Of a stretch of 38,903 nt of DNA, positions 1 through 8,310 are shown in pieces. The notes beneath the pieces are model-generated. The model worked only from the letters and a program-made list of their open reading frames with translations. It did not search any database and was not told the DNA's origin. How positions within the stretch are numbered: position 1 is the first letter of the stretch; the number at the start of each line of letters is the position of its first letter. Source of the DNA: an uncultured Flammeovirgaceae bacterium (GTDB lineage Bacteria > Bacteroidota > Bacteroidia > Cytophagales > Cyclobacteriaceae); contig CAKZYJ010000205.1 of the NCBI GenBank assembly GCA_937884755.1, positions 1 through 38,903 of the forward strand. Direction: 5' to 3'. The position numbers and the translations under genes were made by a program.

Positions 1-979
1 CTAAACGAACGGCAATGCCTTTGTAGGCAAAATTATTTTCCAGGTAATTCTCATCTGGGTACGGTCGGGGCCCCGGAGAGTGGAAGCGTTTGGGTCCGGT
101 TTCAGCGTCGACTAATTCGTAGGTATTGATGAAAAAATCACCGTAATCCATATCTGACCAGGGGTGGTAGGGTTTAGCGGCAGGACCAGTAGATGAACCG
201 TCTGGCAAAGCAGACAAGTAGGTTGGACTTACCGAAAAATATTCTTTCCGATTGTTCTTTCGGATAAAATGCTCACGAATGTAAAGGATGACATCGTATT
301 TCTCTTGGGGAGTTAAGGTTAGTTGAGGAGGCATAGACCCGTAGCCCCTACTAATGGTATGATACATAGTATAGGGGTCATTTCCCGCTTTGAACGGTTG
401 CTCCCAAAATTTAAGGGATAATGGAATAGAGCCTTCGTTGTCCGGGTTGCCATGACAATTAATGCAGTTGGCATTGTAGATTCTTGCTCCGCGTTGGTAA
501 TTATCTTCGCTAAAAGATGTAATAAGGGTAGTATGGTCAAGGTCATGTTCGTAGTCGGCGAGATCAGATTCAGCCAGAATGTACTGCACGTCAGGCAGGT
601 TTTCTGCTGAAAAATTATCAATAATTCGGGTGGCATTTACCGTAAATGTGTCGTTGTTAGTCAGTATACTGCCTGAAAAGGTTTCACCTACAAACTCGCC
701 CTGTATGATTGATTCCTTGTCCCGGATGACTAGGCTACCGCTCAATTTATTTCCATTCATTTTAATATTGTCAAGCCTTATGTTTCCTTGGTCGATAGAG
801 ATCAGGCTTCCGGTATAGTTGCCCCCTTGCTTTTCAATGTTCATTGTCCCGTAGCTATTGTAGTCAGATGAAAAAGCAAGCGTGTAGTCCCACGACCCCT
901 CGACACTTTCGGTAGTACAGCAATGAAATAAACCTATCAGTCCCACCAATAGTATTAGCAGTAGATTATTCTTTGTCAT
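1..979 (-). CDS. c-type cytochrome lipoprotein, DUF6797-like, 3' part cut by window edge
   Basis: Reading from the ATG at 979, the frame stays open to base 1, so the C-terminus is missing. Residues 1-20 are a lipoprotein-type signal (hydrophobic LLLILLVGLIGLF, then His-Cys-Cys). A beta-rich segment of about 120 residues follows. Residue 172 begins a haem-binding CINCH motif (bases 452-466), with a possible axial Met in GYGSMPPQL and the helical end of a cytochrome c fold. After it come PWSDMDYGDFF and NFAYKGIAVRL, which resemble the start of DUF6797 domains found on cytochromes in Bacteroidota and Planctomycetota. It is probably exported, lipid-anchored and redox active. The cytochrome call is firm, the DUF6797 name is from memory of the family, and the electron partner is unknown. 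Confidence 0.75.
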   Translation of the reverse strand, partial: MTKNNLLLILLVGLIGLFHCCTTESVEGSWDYTLAFSSDYNSYGTMNIEKQGGNYTGSLISIDQGNIRLDNIKMNGNKLSGSLVIRDKESIIQGEFVGETFSGSILTNNDTFTVNATRIIDNFSAENLPDVQYILAESDLADYEHDLDHTTLITSFSEDNYQRGARIYNANCINCHGNPDNEGSIPLSLKFWEQPFKAGNDPYTMYHTISRGYGSMPPQLTLTPQEKYDVILYIREHFIRKNNRKEYFSVSPTYLSALPDGSSTGPAAKPYHPWSDMDYGDFFINTYELVDAETGPKRFHSPGPRPYPDENYLENNFAYKGIAVRL

Positions 980-1084
980 GATATTACAGTCTAATGGTTA
1001 TTGCTTTACCTCTCAGAAATCAAGAAGACCGAATTTGTCTGATAACATTCGCTTTAGCCTGAAAAGTAACTTTATAACATATCT

Positions 1085-1182
1085 TTAGTAGTCCCCTTTC
1101 ACCATTTTGTAAAGTGTCGCCCGGCTACAAGAGAACTGATTTATTAATTCAGGAATAGTAACATTGGTGTAGTAATCTACAG
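1085..1182 (-). pseudogene. Possible resolvase-type helix-turn-helix tail
   Basis: On the minus strand a short open stretch reads TIPELINQFSCSRATLYKMV and ends at a stop at 1085. The spacing resembles the C-terminal helix-turn-helix of serine resolvases (hydrophobic, then Ser-Arg-Ala-Thr-hydrophobic-Tyr). No catalytic domain is visible. It lies beside a dead transposase, so it may be another mobile-element remnant. The stretch is too short for a firm call. Confidence 0.3.
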
Positions 1183-1261
1183 CTTATTTTGAACTTTTGG
1201 CAAGCTTCATCTTTAGAAAGTCGTTCGGGTACTGGCTGGGCAGTCTGAAAATCCCTCACAA

Positions 1262-1757
1262 GGTGTTATCGGTAGCCAGAGCGTGAGGACAGTACTCTTC
1301 GTATCTAACAACCGGAGTGTGGATGGCCACAAACAGATTAATGGGAGAAAACGTCATCTGGTGGTAGATAAAATGGGCCTCCCCTTGGCTATCGGAGTAA
1401 GTACCGCCTATTGCCACGATGGTATAGAGGATATTGAATTACTATGGAAATTAGAACCGTTTGATCGGCTCGCTCTTATTTGTGCTCATAAAGCCTACCG
1501 GGGCGAATTTACCGTAGCAGCCGAACTATATGGCTAGCAAATAAAAGTATACAAAAGCCAGAAAGCATAGAGGGCTATATTCCACAGAAAGGCCGCTGGC
1601 GAGTGGAGAGAAGTTTTAGCGAACGACGTCCGGTTGGCTGAATGCTTACCGAAGATTGTCTAAAGATGATGAGAAAACGGTAGCTTCTGCTATCAGTTTC
1701 ATACAATTAGCGTTCATCAACATCATTTTAGCAAAAATCCAGCGTGTTCATTCCTAA
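1262..1757 (+). pseudogene. Degenerate IS5-family (DDE) transposase
   Basis: The central DDE region is recognisable: GSQSVRT, then GHKQINGRKRHLVVDKMGL, then AHKAYRGEF, then RWRVERSF, then WLNAYRRLSKDDEKT. IS5-type enzymes normally have DSQSVKT and AD.AYRG at the first two acidic positions. Here the first Asp is Gly and the second is His, while the Glu of VER remains. There is a stop at about 1535 and a frame change between VERSF and WLNAY. The 5' end (dimerisation/HTH region) is missing and I found no terminal inverted repeats. The element is inactive. Only residues about 1283-1537 form one clean ORF. Confidence 0.75.
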
Positions 1758-2051
1758 ACAATCTTCTATACTTGAACAAAGATTATCGAGTATAAATGTT
1801 AAACTTACTACGACACAGATGCCAATACCACATATACTGATATTGTCAAAGACTACCGCTAGTTTGAGCGACTTGGTAGTCCACTTTGAGAAAACTATAA
1901 GATGACGTTATACACCTAAGAAATTACAAAAGCAGACTCTTAGCATAGAGTTGAGGATGATACTAGAGTAGTATGTTGCGGCGAAAAAATCAGAGTGTCG
2001 TATTTGGTAAGCAAGTAGTTACAAAAAATTAGGAGAGAGTAATGGCCCAAC
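1758..2051. other. Gene-free stretch between dead transposase and AraC gene
   Basis: I see no convincing ORF, repeat or RNA here. It is probably decayed mobile-element flank. Confidence 0.4.
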
Positions 2052-3068
2052 TTACTTCGTACTAAAAAATCCTTTCTTCAACTGGCTGGGAACTACTCCA
2101 AATCGACGTTTAAAAGCAGCCGTAAAGTGAGATGCATACTGGTAGCCGCACTGTTCGGAAACTTCAGTGATTGTTTTGTCTTTTTCATCTAACAGCATAC
2201 TACGGGCTTGCAACATTTGTTTTTCATGAAGATAGCCAAAAACGGTGGTGCCAAACAATGTTTTGAACCCTTTCTTAAGTGTAAATTCGTTGGTGCCTAC
2301 TTGCTTAGCTAAGGCCCCTAACGAATAAGGGTTGTTTAAATTGGCCTCGATGATGTCCCGGACGGCGTACATCCGGTCTATGTCAGCTTTTTTTAAGCAG
2401 TTAGAAGAAGTTTTCAGGGGAGTATCATGGTCAGCGATCATCTGTTCTACTTGTAGTAGCAGTAGTTCAATAACCCGTGCCTCAACCAGCATTTTCTTGA
2501 GTAATCCGGTTCGCTCGCAATGAATTATTTCGTGAATGATCATCCTCATACGGGTGCTAATGGGGCGATTTTGATCAGCAAGTGTGTCCGTCCGCTGTTG
2601 GGTAAGTGCTTTTCGGAAGGTCTCAAAGGCCAAATGTTCCGGTAAGTACCTGGCAAAAAAACTAGGCATCATGTTCACTTCAAATACTTCCATAGGAGGG
2701 TTGGAGGCCCACATTGACTGTCCTTTAAAACCTGCAGCGTACAGAATATTATGCTCATTATGACCAAAGGTGTACTGCTTGCGGGTTTGCAAGTCCGTGG
2801 TCTGCACCTGCCCACCGAGGGCAAAGTGCATTTCCACCGTTTCAAAATCGCTCTCAAAGTGAAGAAGGGTATTTTGTTCGGGGGCTAGACTTCCGTAGCC
2901 AATGTGCATTCCCTCAAAATACATCTCCCGATACTTTCCGTGTCCTAACCAGGGATCGGCCCGATGAATACGTTCGGTAATGATCTTTTTTTCATCGTTA
3001 AAACCAGGAGGGTAGTGATGTTCAATGTAGTTATCAATCAGGTCGGTGGCGTGCAGTCGTACTTTCAT
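2052..3068 (-). CDS. AraC-family transcriptional regulator, PchR-like
   Basis: The 338-residue protein has a ligand-sensing N-terminal part and a C-terminal AraC DNA-binding domain at about residues 235-335. Two helix-turn-helix units are visible: SLGALAKQVGTNEFTLKKGF and the typical second one, ITEVSEQCGYQYASHFTAAF followed by KRRFGVVPSQ. The size and the NEFTLKKGFK form resemble PchR-type siderophore-responsive activators. It is transcribed divergently from the gene at 3382. The shared spacer holds a perfect 19-bp palindrome also found near cassette unit 1, so metal-controlled expression is likely. Family call firm; the inducer is inferred only from family and neighbourhood. Confidence 0.85.
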   Translation of the reverse strand: MKVRLHATDLIDNYIEHHYPPGFNDEKKIITERIHRADPWLGHGKYREMYFEGMHIGYGSLAPEQNTLLHFESDFETVEMHFALGGQVQTTDLQTRKQYTFGHNEHNILYAAGFKGQSMWASNPPMEVFEVNMMPSFFARYLPEHLAFETFRKALTQQRTDTLADQNRPISTRMRMIIHEIIHCERTGLLKKMLVEARVIELLLLQVEQMIADHDTPLKTSSNCLKKADIDRMYAVRDIIEANLNNPYSLGALAKQVGTNEFTLKKGFKTLFGTTVFGYLHEKQMLQARSMLLDEKDKTITEVSEQCGYQYASHFTAAFKRRFGVVPSQLKKGFFSTK

Positions 3069-3151
3069 TTTTTCCGTTTAGCGTAGATTTTATTCCGTAT
3101 CGGGTTATCTCCTAGGCGCATTCAACCTATTTCTTTGCGGAATATATAACT

Positions 3152-3170
3152 ATTTAGAATAATTCTAAAT
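3152..3170. promoter_or_regulatory. Operator-like 19-bp perfect palindrome
   Basis: ATTTAGAATAATTCTAAAT is a perfect 9-1-9 inverted repeat in the AraC/3382 spacer. It is identical except for one end base to the site at 12020-12038 and related to sites before every sigma gene of the cassettes. The architecture suits a Fur- or DtxR-type metalloregulator. The identity of the regulator is inferred. Confidence 0.6.
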
Positions 3171-3267
3171 AAAAAAGCTAAATATGTTCACTGATTATTA
3201 ATTTATCTTGAACTATCGGCAAATAAGCCCAGCTCACTTTAGGCTAGTAATGCAATAAAATAAATAT

Positions 3268-3283
3268 TTTAGATTTATCTAAA
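3268..3283. promoter_or_regulatory. Second palindrome upstream of 3382 gene
   Basis: TTTAGATTTATCTAAA is a perfect inverted repeat (7-2-7) built from the same TTTAGA/TCTAAA half-sites as the site at 3152. A third, imperfect version (TTTAGATTAATATAAA) follows at about 3290-3305, next to the promoter box. The cluster suggests cooperative binding by the same repressor. Confidence 0.5.
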
Positions 3284-3309
3284 TATATTTTTAGATTAAT
3301 ATAAATTGC

Positions 3310-3317
3310 TATCTTTG
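3310..3317 (+). promoter_or_regulatory. Bacteroidota-type -7 promoter box
   Basis: TATCTTTG matches the TAnnTTTG -7 box used by the primary sigma factor of Bacteroidota. It lies about 65 bases before the ATG at 3382 and directly downstream of the operator-like palindromes. The identical octamer occurs before the nitroreductase gene. Confidence 0.55.
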
Positions 3318-3381
3318 TATTGATGGTTTGCATGATCGTCTAGCTGGAAGACTACAAGGAAGACAGTTTGAAAAAGGTGAT

Positions 3382-4245
3382 ATGAAAAAGATACTCAAAT
3401 GGCTATTATCAATATTTTTTTTATCGATAACAGCCTTAGTGTTCTTCGTGTTTATTGAGGATTTAACTTATGACAAGAGTAAAACTGACACTGAAATGAG
3501 AGAGCCGAGAAAAGCATTAGTTTTAACGTGGGAAGCTGATGATCAAAGTGCTTTTTGGAGTAACTATGAACAAGATTTACATTCAACGGTAGCCGCATTG
3601 CACCAAAAAAAACTCATCAGCGAAGTGTTTCCTTTTAAACACAAGCCCTTAAACTACAAAGAAGAAAAAGGGCATTGGACAAATTGCGTGGTTCTGATGC
3701 CAACGGCTGAAGAATACCATGCTGAAATCCTCACTTCTCTACTTTCTTCAATTGAGAACTCTTCGCTGAAAAAATATTTTCGCTCATTGGATTTGATGAA
3801 AATTCAGAAAGGATTGGATATGTTTTACCCCATGAAGGATGGGATTAGAAGAGCGTCTAAAATGCATCAAACTATAGAGTATGTTTTTTCTAATCCCGAA
3901 GCAAGAGATGAATACTACCAAGACCAATATCGTTTTTCTGGTCCGGCCATGCGGGATTTATACAGCAGAGACAAGGCCGGGAGATTTATTGGCTTCGAGC
4001 TGGAACAGCGGTTATTTGCATCCGAGAATATGCCCCAGTGGGATGTAATCCATATCATTGGTTTCACTACCTGGCAGGAAATCAAAGCCGCACCGTTTTT
4101 TTACGGGACTTGGAATAAGCACGCCGAAAGAGCCTTCGGTGAGGGAATGACTTTAAAGAAAAAATTGGCAGCATGGGATAAGATTCGCACTAATGTGAAA
4201 AGCTCAACAAAACAAAATTTTTCACTCACCTTGATAAAAAACTAG
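3382..4245 (+). CDS. Membrane-anchored protein of unknown function
   Basis: I do not recognise the family. The ATG at 3382 (MKKILKWLL) is preferred over the upstream TTG because it begins a clear hydrophobic segment (about residues 3-25) and follows AAAAAGGTGAT. This gives 287 residues. The rest is soluble, rich in charged and aromatic residues (HWTNCVVLMPTAEEYHAEI; WDVIHIIGFTTWQEIKAAPF), probably on the outer side of the inner membrane. Its promoter spacer holds at least two TTTAGA/TCTAAA palindromes, so it is a likely member of the same metal-responsive regulon as the AraC gene. A MATE gene follows after about 80 bases. Confidence 0.6.
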   Translation: MKKILKWLLSIFFLSITALVFFVFIEDLTYDKSKTDTEMREPRKALVLTWEADDQSAFWSNYEQDLHSTVAALHQKKLISEVFPFKHKPLNYKEEKGHWTNCVVLMPTAEEYHAEILTSLLSSIENSSLKKYFRSLDLMKIQKGLDMFYPMKDGIRRASKMHQTIEYVFSNPEARDEYYQDQYRFSGPAMRDLYSRDKAGRFIGFELEQRLFASENMPQWDVIHIIGFTTWQEIKAAPFFYGTWNKHAERAFGEGMTLKKKLAAWDKIRTNVKSSTKQNFSLTLIKN

Positions 4246-4328
4246 GCATAATATACGTAGCAACCTAGCCTTCTGCTAGGTTCATGATACTGACAATTGT
4301 ACACTATTCTATTGAAATTTCAACCTAC

Positions 4329-5714
4329 ATGGATATAAAAGATCGACAAAAGAATCTGGTGCTTCAGGAAAATCTGACCAAGGTAATGTGGAAACTCTCC
4401 CTACCTGCTATTGCGGCAATGGTACTGTATGGACTGAATGCTTTTATGGATACGGTCTACATTGGTCAGTTGATGAACCAAACGGCCCTAGCAGGAGTAG
4501 CACTAGCTTACCCGCTCACCGCTATTATGATGGGGTTGGGCTCCTGGGCGGGTACCGGCGCGGGCAATCTGCTCAGTATCGTTCTGGGTAAAAACGATGA
4601 GGAAACCCAACGAAAAATAATAGGAAACGCTACTCTATTCATGCTGCTAACGACCAGCTTATTCGCGCTACCCGCCTACGTATTCGCCGATAGTCTAATC
4701 CAGACTATGGGTGGTTCAGGTGAGGTGTTAGCCTACGGAACAGAATACCTACAAATAACGCTACTAGCTTCCCCACTGTGGGTTTACGGACTGGGACTCA
4801 ATTTCATTGTGCGGGCCGAAGGCAAAATGAAAGAAGCGGCCATTATGATGAGTTACGGGCTGGGCGTAAACTTAGTACTGACTCCAATCTTTATATACTA
4901 CCTGGATATGGGCGTAGCTGGAGCAGCCTGGGCGACCAATATTGGGATGCTAGTGTACTGCCTAACGGGTTATCTCTATTTCCAGCGAGGGAAAGCCTCT
5001 TTTCAAGCTGACATCCATTCATTTACCTACGATCAGTCGGTATTCTCATCGATTGCCAAAATGGGCTTTCCCGGATTTATTCTCACCATTATGAGTTTGG
5101 TACAGGCCGTGGTAGTGTTTAATGCCATTACCGGGATAGGAACCGAAGACGATCTGGCATTTTTTGCGGCAGCCAATCGTATTCAGTTGTTTCTTATGAC
5201 TCCACTTTTTGGGCTGATGCGTGCCCTACAGCCGGTTGTTGGCATCAACTTCGGGGCAGGACAATATGAGCGGGTAAAACAAGCGTTTCTACTGTTTTGT
5301 AAAACTGGCTTCTGGATTGTAGCTCCCTTCTGGTTATTGCTGACGCTCTTCCCCGCCACTAGTCTCAGTTTGGTACTGCCCGATATGGTGTTTAGCCCGA
5401 CTGATTTATTTCATTTTCGGGTGTACGCGTTCGTGCTTCCTTTTTTACCCTTCGTATTTATGTCCCTCACCTACCTACCGGCCATCGAGCAACCTAAGTA
5501 CGCTAGTATTGTCGGCCTGGCCCGGCAGGTGGTTTTTTATGTGCCGGTGATGCTATTGCTACCAAAGTGGATTGGTATTGGTGGTGTGTACTACGGTTCT
5601 ACCGCAATTGATATTGCCCTCACTGGCTGGCTAGTGTATATCGTTTGGCGTACATTTCAGTCCTTCCAAACTGATGAGCCAAAACAAGAACTTACCCGAT
5701 CAACTACAGTGTGA
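4329..5714 (+). CDS. MATE-family multidrug/Na+ antiporter
   Basis: The protein has about 12 hydrophobic segments in two MatE halves, beginning KLSLPAIAAMVLYGLNAFMD, with MATE-typical GxGxGN-like and ANR..QLFLMTPLFGLMRALQP stretches. The ATG at 4329 (MDIKDRQKN) gives 461 residues, the usual family length; the ATG at 4284 would add a 15-residue tail with no family likeness. The product should sit in the inner membrane and export cations or toxic organics by antiport. MATE proteins sometimes export siderophores, but nothing here shows that. Family call firm, substrate unknown. Confidence 0.9.
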   Translation: MDIKDRQKNLVLQENLTKVMWKLSLPAIAAMVLYGLNAFMDTVYIGQLMNQTALAGVALAYPLTAIMMGLGSWAGTGAGNLLSIVLGKNDEETQRKIIGNATLFMLLTTSLFALPAYVFADSLIQTMGGSGEVLAYGTEYLQITLLASPLWVYGLGLNFIVRAEGKMKEAAIMMSYGLGVNLVLTPIFIYYLDMGVAGAAWATNIGMLVYCLTGYLYFQRGKASFQADIHSFTYDQSVFSSIAKMGFPGFILTIMSLVQAVVVFNAITGIGTEDDLAFFAAANRIQLFLMTPLFGLMRALQPVVGINFGAGQYERVKQAFLLFCKTGFWIVAPFWLLLTLFPATSLSLVLPDMVFSPTDLFHFRVYAFVLPFLPFVFMSLTYLPAIEQPKYASIVGLARQVVFYVPVMLLLPKWIGIGGVYYGSTAIDIALTGWLVYIVWRTFQSFQTDEPKQELTRSTTV

Positions 5715-5833
5715 TCGTTTTTACCAACTAAGCGGCATTCAAGGGAGACTAAACCTAAAAAGGGCATTGCGTTGGCTTAACAAATTCGAGTTGTTAAGGT
5801 TGTTCTATTGAAAATATCTCAAACACTAATACC

Positions 5834-6118
5834 GTGAAAACCTTTGATCAGAAATTTGTGGATAGTGCTGTCGAGCATGTTAATGAAGATCATCGCGATG
5901 CGATGGTTGATATTTTGACTGGATTGTGTGAGGCAAACTGGGTAACGGACGCTGAACTCATCCATTTTGATAAAGAAAAGATGGAAGTACGTGGGTTAAA
6001 TGCGGAAGGAAGAGAAGAAATCTTTACCGTACCCTACGACGCACCACTGGAAAAATCCAATCAGTTTCGTCCAACACTTATTGCCTTACTTCAACGAGCA
6101 AGGGCTGAGCTAAAATGA
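5834..6118 (+). CDS. DUF2470 domain protein (HugZ C-terminal-like, haem utilisation)
   Basis: This is a 94-residue stand-alone DUF2470 domain. The signature HVNEDHRDAMVDILTGL near residue 18 matches the HMN.DH.DAL helix of the family. In HugZ/HutZ-type proteins this domain follows a split-barrel haem-binding or haem-degrading domain, which is absent here. The start codon is GTG at 5834. It is probably cytoplasmic and connected to haem or iron handling, matching the region's iron theme, but the exact role of the isolated domain is not known. Confidence 0.8.
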   Translation: MKTFDQKFVDSAVEHVNEDHRDAMVDILTGLCEANWVTDAELIHFDKEKMEVRGLNAEGREEIFTVPYDAPLEKSNQFRPTLIALLQRARAELK

Positions 6119-6166
6119 TGAATCCTAAAAATATTAATTACCTAAGAGTTTGTTAACCTGTAATAA

Positions 6167-6799
6167 ATGAATAAGCACATTGCCTTATTCGGACCGACAG
6201 GCGGTACCGGTCAATCTCTAATCCAACAGGCGCTGAAAAGAGGGTACGAGATAACCGCCTTAGTGCGAACACCCACTAAGTTGAGTATAACCAACGAAAT
6301 GTTACATCCGGTTCAGGGCGATGCTATGCGCTATCAAGATGTGCAAAAAGTGGTTGCTGATAAAGATGCGGTTCTGTGTTGCTTGGGCACCCGTGCGGCT
6401 GATACGACGATGGTTCGGGCCCATGGCACTGAAAATATTGTACGAGCAATGCAAGAGGAAAATGTAGCTAGGCTGGTCTGTCAAACCTCACTCGGCTACG
6501 GCGATACGGCCTCAGCGATGCCCTAGTACATGACCTACATCATTATTCCCTACCTACTCAAAAACGCCTTTAAAGATCACGCCGAGCAGGAGCGTATCAT
6601 TGAAGAGTCAAATTTACAGTGGACAGTTGCTCGACCGGGTAGCCTAACCAACGGTCCAAAGACCGAACATTACCGGCACGGTTTTCCTCCGATCACCAAA
6701 ACAAAATTACGTATTTCCCGTGCTGACGTAGCCCACTTCATGCTCAGTCAGATTGAGAGTGGTGACTATATCCGACAGAAAGTAGGCTTGTCTTACTGA
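6167..6799 (+). pseudogene. NAD(P)-binding oxidoreductase (NmrA/atypical SDR) with internal amber stop
   Basis: Residues 5-20 form a Rossmann start, IALFGPTGGTGQSLIQQAL. Later come AVLCCLGTR and, after the break, WTVARPGSLTNGP, as in atypical SDR or NmrA-like proteins of about 210 residues. A TAG at 6524-6526 interrupts the frame between SAMP and YMTYIII. The frame is otherwise continuous, so one base change (probably Trp TGG to TAG) explains it. A restart at the ATG at 6530 would lack the nucleotide-binding part. Either a nonsense mutation or a sequencing error. Function: probably an NAD(P)H-dependent reductase or redox sensor. Confidence 0.8.
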
Positions 6800-6870
6800 C
6801 TAGATGTAAAGGCTTCTAGGGGGGATTATACAGTTTTAAATGTCGTGGGTTAGACTTTAACTGGAAAATA

Positions 6871-6897
6871 GGGGGGCGCTTGGCTAATCCGCCCCCC
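6871..6897. terminator. GC-rich hairpin between convergent genes
   Basis: GGGGGGCG and CGCCCCCC pair across a short loop between the ends of the oxidoreductase and unit 1. On the minus strand TATTTTCC follows, a weak U-tract, so it may terminate unit 1 transcription. Confidence 0.5.
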
Positions 6898-6937
6898 AAA
6901 AGAAACTTTACTTACAACCTGCCTATTGTTGTGTCGT

Positions 6938-8218
6938 TTACCAAAGCTGGGCTACTTGTCGTAATTGAACACCTTCTGCTGACTGGAAAACCTCAGAGTA
7001 GGATTCAATACCATCTTGTCTTACCAAAATATTAGGCCCCTCTGCTGGGAATGCGGATAAATAGATAGTTCCTTGGAATTCCCCAATAATATTAAATCCG
7101 TTGTATTGATCAAGCGAAGTGAAAGGTCTGGATTCAAATGTATCGAGGTTTATCGTAGAAGCTGTACGAGGTTGACCAAATATGCCTCCCCAGGATTCAT
7201 TAGGGTCTATTGGAGTTTCTTCTGGCCAGTAACTTACCACCATTTCATTACCCACTACAAACTGGGGCCTCCATATAAAGTCAGTTCCCGTAACTTCTTT
7301 CATATCAAGAAAGAAATCAGGATCCCAAGTACCATTTGGAAGAAAACGTAGAATAGAGGTCGTAGGCGGAAGCAAGCTTTCGTCATGATCCGCAAATGTT
7401 GTCAGAAGACCTGCATAGAACCTATTGGGGAAGTACATTTCACCTGATGGAGCTGTTAAGAATCGATCATTTCCGGTGGCCATCCTGTCATCTGTTACAA
7501 ACTTAACTTCATTGGTCACCGTATTGAACACGAACATGATTGCCTCATAAGGTGCATTGAAATCAACGAAATCCCCCGTCATAAATGGAGCTATAATTAA
7601 GTCATCTACCAATCGGTGTTGAAAAGTGTTGACGAAAGGCTCATTAGGATCATTGGGGAACCATCCTACCGGCTGGTAAGGAGGATACTCAATTACTTCC
7701 ACTACTTCCATGATTTCCGGATTAAATTCTACAATGACACCAATTTTATTGTCCATGAGGTAAGCCTCAGTAGGTGATTTACTAATAATTGTTCCGATGT
7801 CACCTTCTACCCCAAGTTCAGCAATATCAATAGTCCCATCCTGGAATACATCAAGAGTCGTTCTATCTACTGCCCATTTGGTAATCAATCCTTCGCCATT
7901 CCATACGATAACCGCGTCACCCACCGGATTCACAGTAGAACCAGCCTGACCAACCTCGGTAACAGTGGATATATCGACCCCACTAGGGATGTCTTCATAA
8001 GCCTCAATGAACCAGGTATCTGAATTAGTATCTATGATTCTGTAGACAATGACCACCGCATTCTCAATTTCGTTTGGATCAGTTCCTGGACCAACATCCG
8101 CATCATCATCTTCCGATGAACATCTGGAAAAGATTATAGTACTCGATGCCAGTAGCACTATAGAGGCCAGTTTCATTATGAACCTGGCATTTTTGCTGTT
8201 GAATAATTGTAAAATCAT
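6938..8218 (-). CDS. Unit 1 surface lipoprotein, DUF4374/XusB-like
   Basis: The 426-residue protein has a lipoprotein signal (LLASSTIIFSRC, then SSEDDDAD). Ser followed by acidic residues after the Cys fits the Bacteroidota surface lipoprotein export signal. The rest is beta-rich with no enzyme motif, likely a beta-propeller. It resembles DUF4374 proteins, the family to which XusB (xenosiderophore-capturing lipoprotein of Bacteroides) is, to my knowledge, assigned. It ends RQVAQLW, like its paralogues (KLW or KLWGD). It follows the receptor gene by 92 bases. A later start at 8176 (MKLASIV) is possible, but paralogues also carry 14-18 residues before the hydrophobic core. Unlike units 3-7 it lacks the Cys-Cys pair. 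Ligand inferred. Confidence 0.65.
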   Translation of the reverse strand: MILQLFNSKNARFIMKLASIVLLASSTIIFSRCSSEDDDADVGPGTDPNEIENAVVIVYRIIDTNSDTWFIEAYEDIPSGVDISTVTEVGQAGSTVNPVGDAVIVWNGEGLITKWAVDRTTLDVFQDGTIDIAELGVEGDIGTIISKSPTEAYLMDNKIGVIVEFNPEIMEVVEVIEYPPYQPVGWFPNDPNEPFVNTFQHRLVDDLIIAPFMTGDFVDFNAPYEAIMFVFNTVTNEVKFVTDDRMATGNDRFLTAPSGEMYFPNRFYAGLLTTFADHDESLLPPTTSILRFLPNGTWDPDFFLDMKEVTGTDFIWRPQFVVGNEMVVSYWPEETPIDPNESWGGIFGQPRTASTINLDTFESRPFTSLDQYNGFNIIGEFQGTIYLSAFPAEGPNILVRQDGIESYSEVFQSAEGVQLRQVAQLW

Positions 8219-8310
8219 CTCATTGTTAGTTTGTGGGACTTACCCCGTTAATTGAATTTGAACATATTAGCACACTGCCAATTTCTTAGTAAGGTCTCAG
8301 AAGCCAGCAT

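Noticed and set aside
319-636. A 105-codon minus-strand ORF
   Set aside because: It overlaps the cytochrome c lipoprotein in another frame; the CINCH motif and signal peptide lie in the long open frame from 979.
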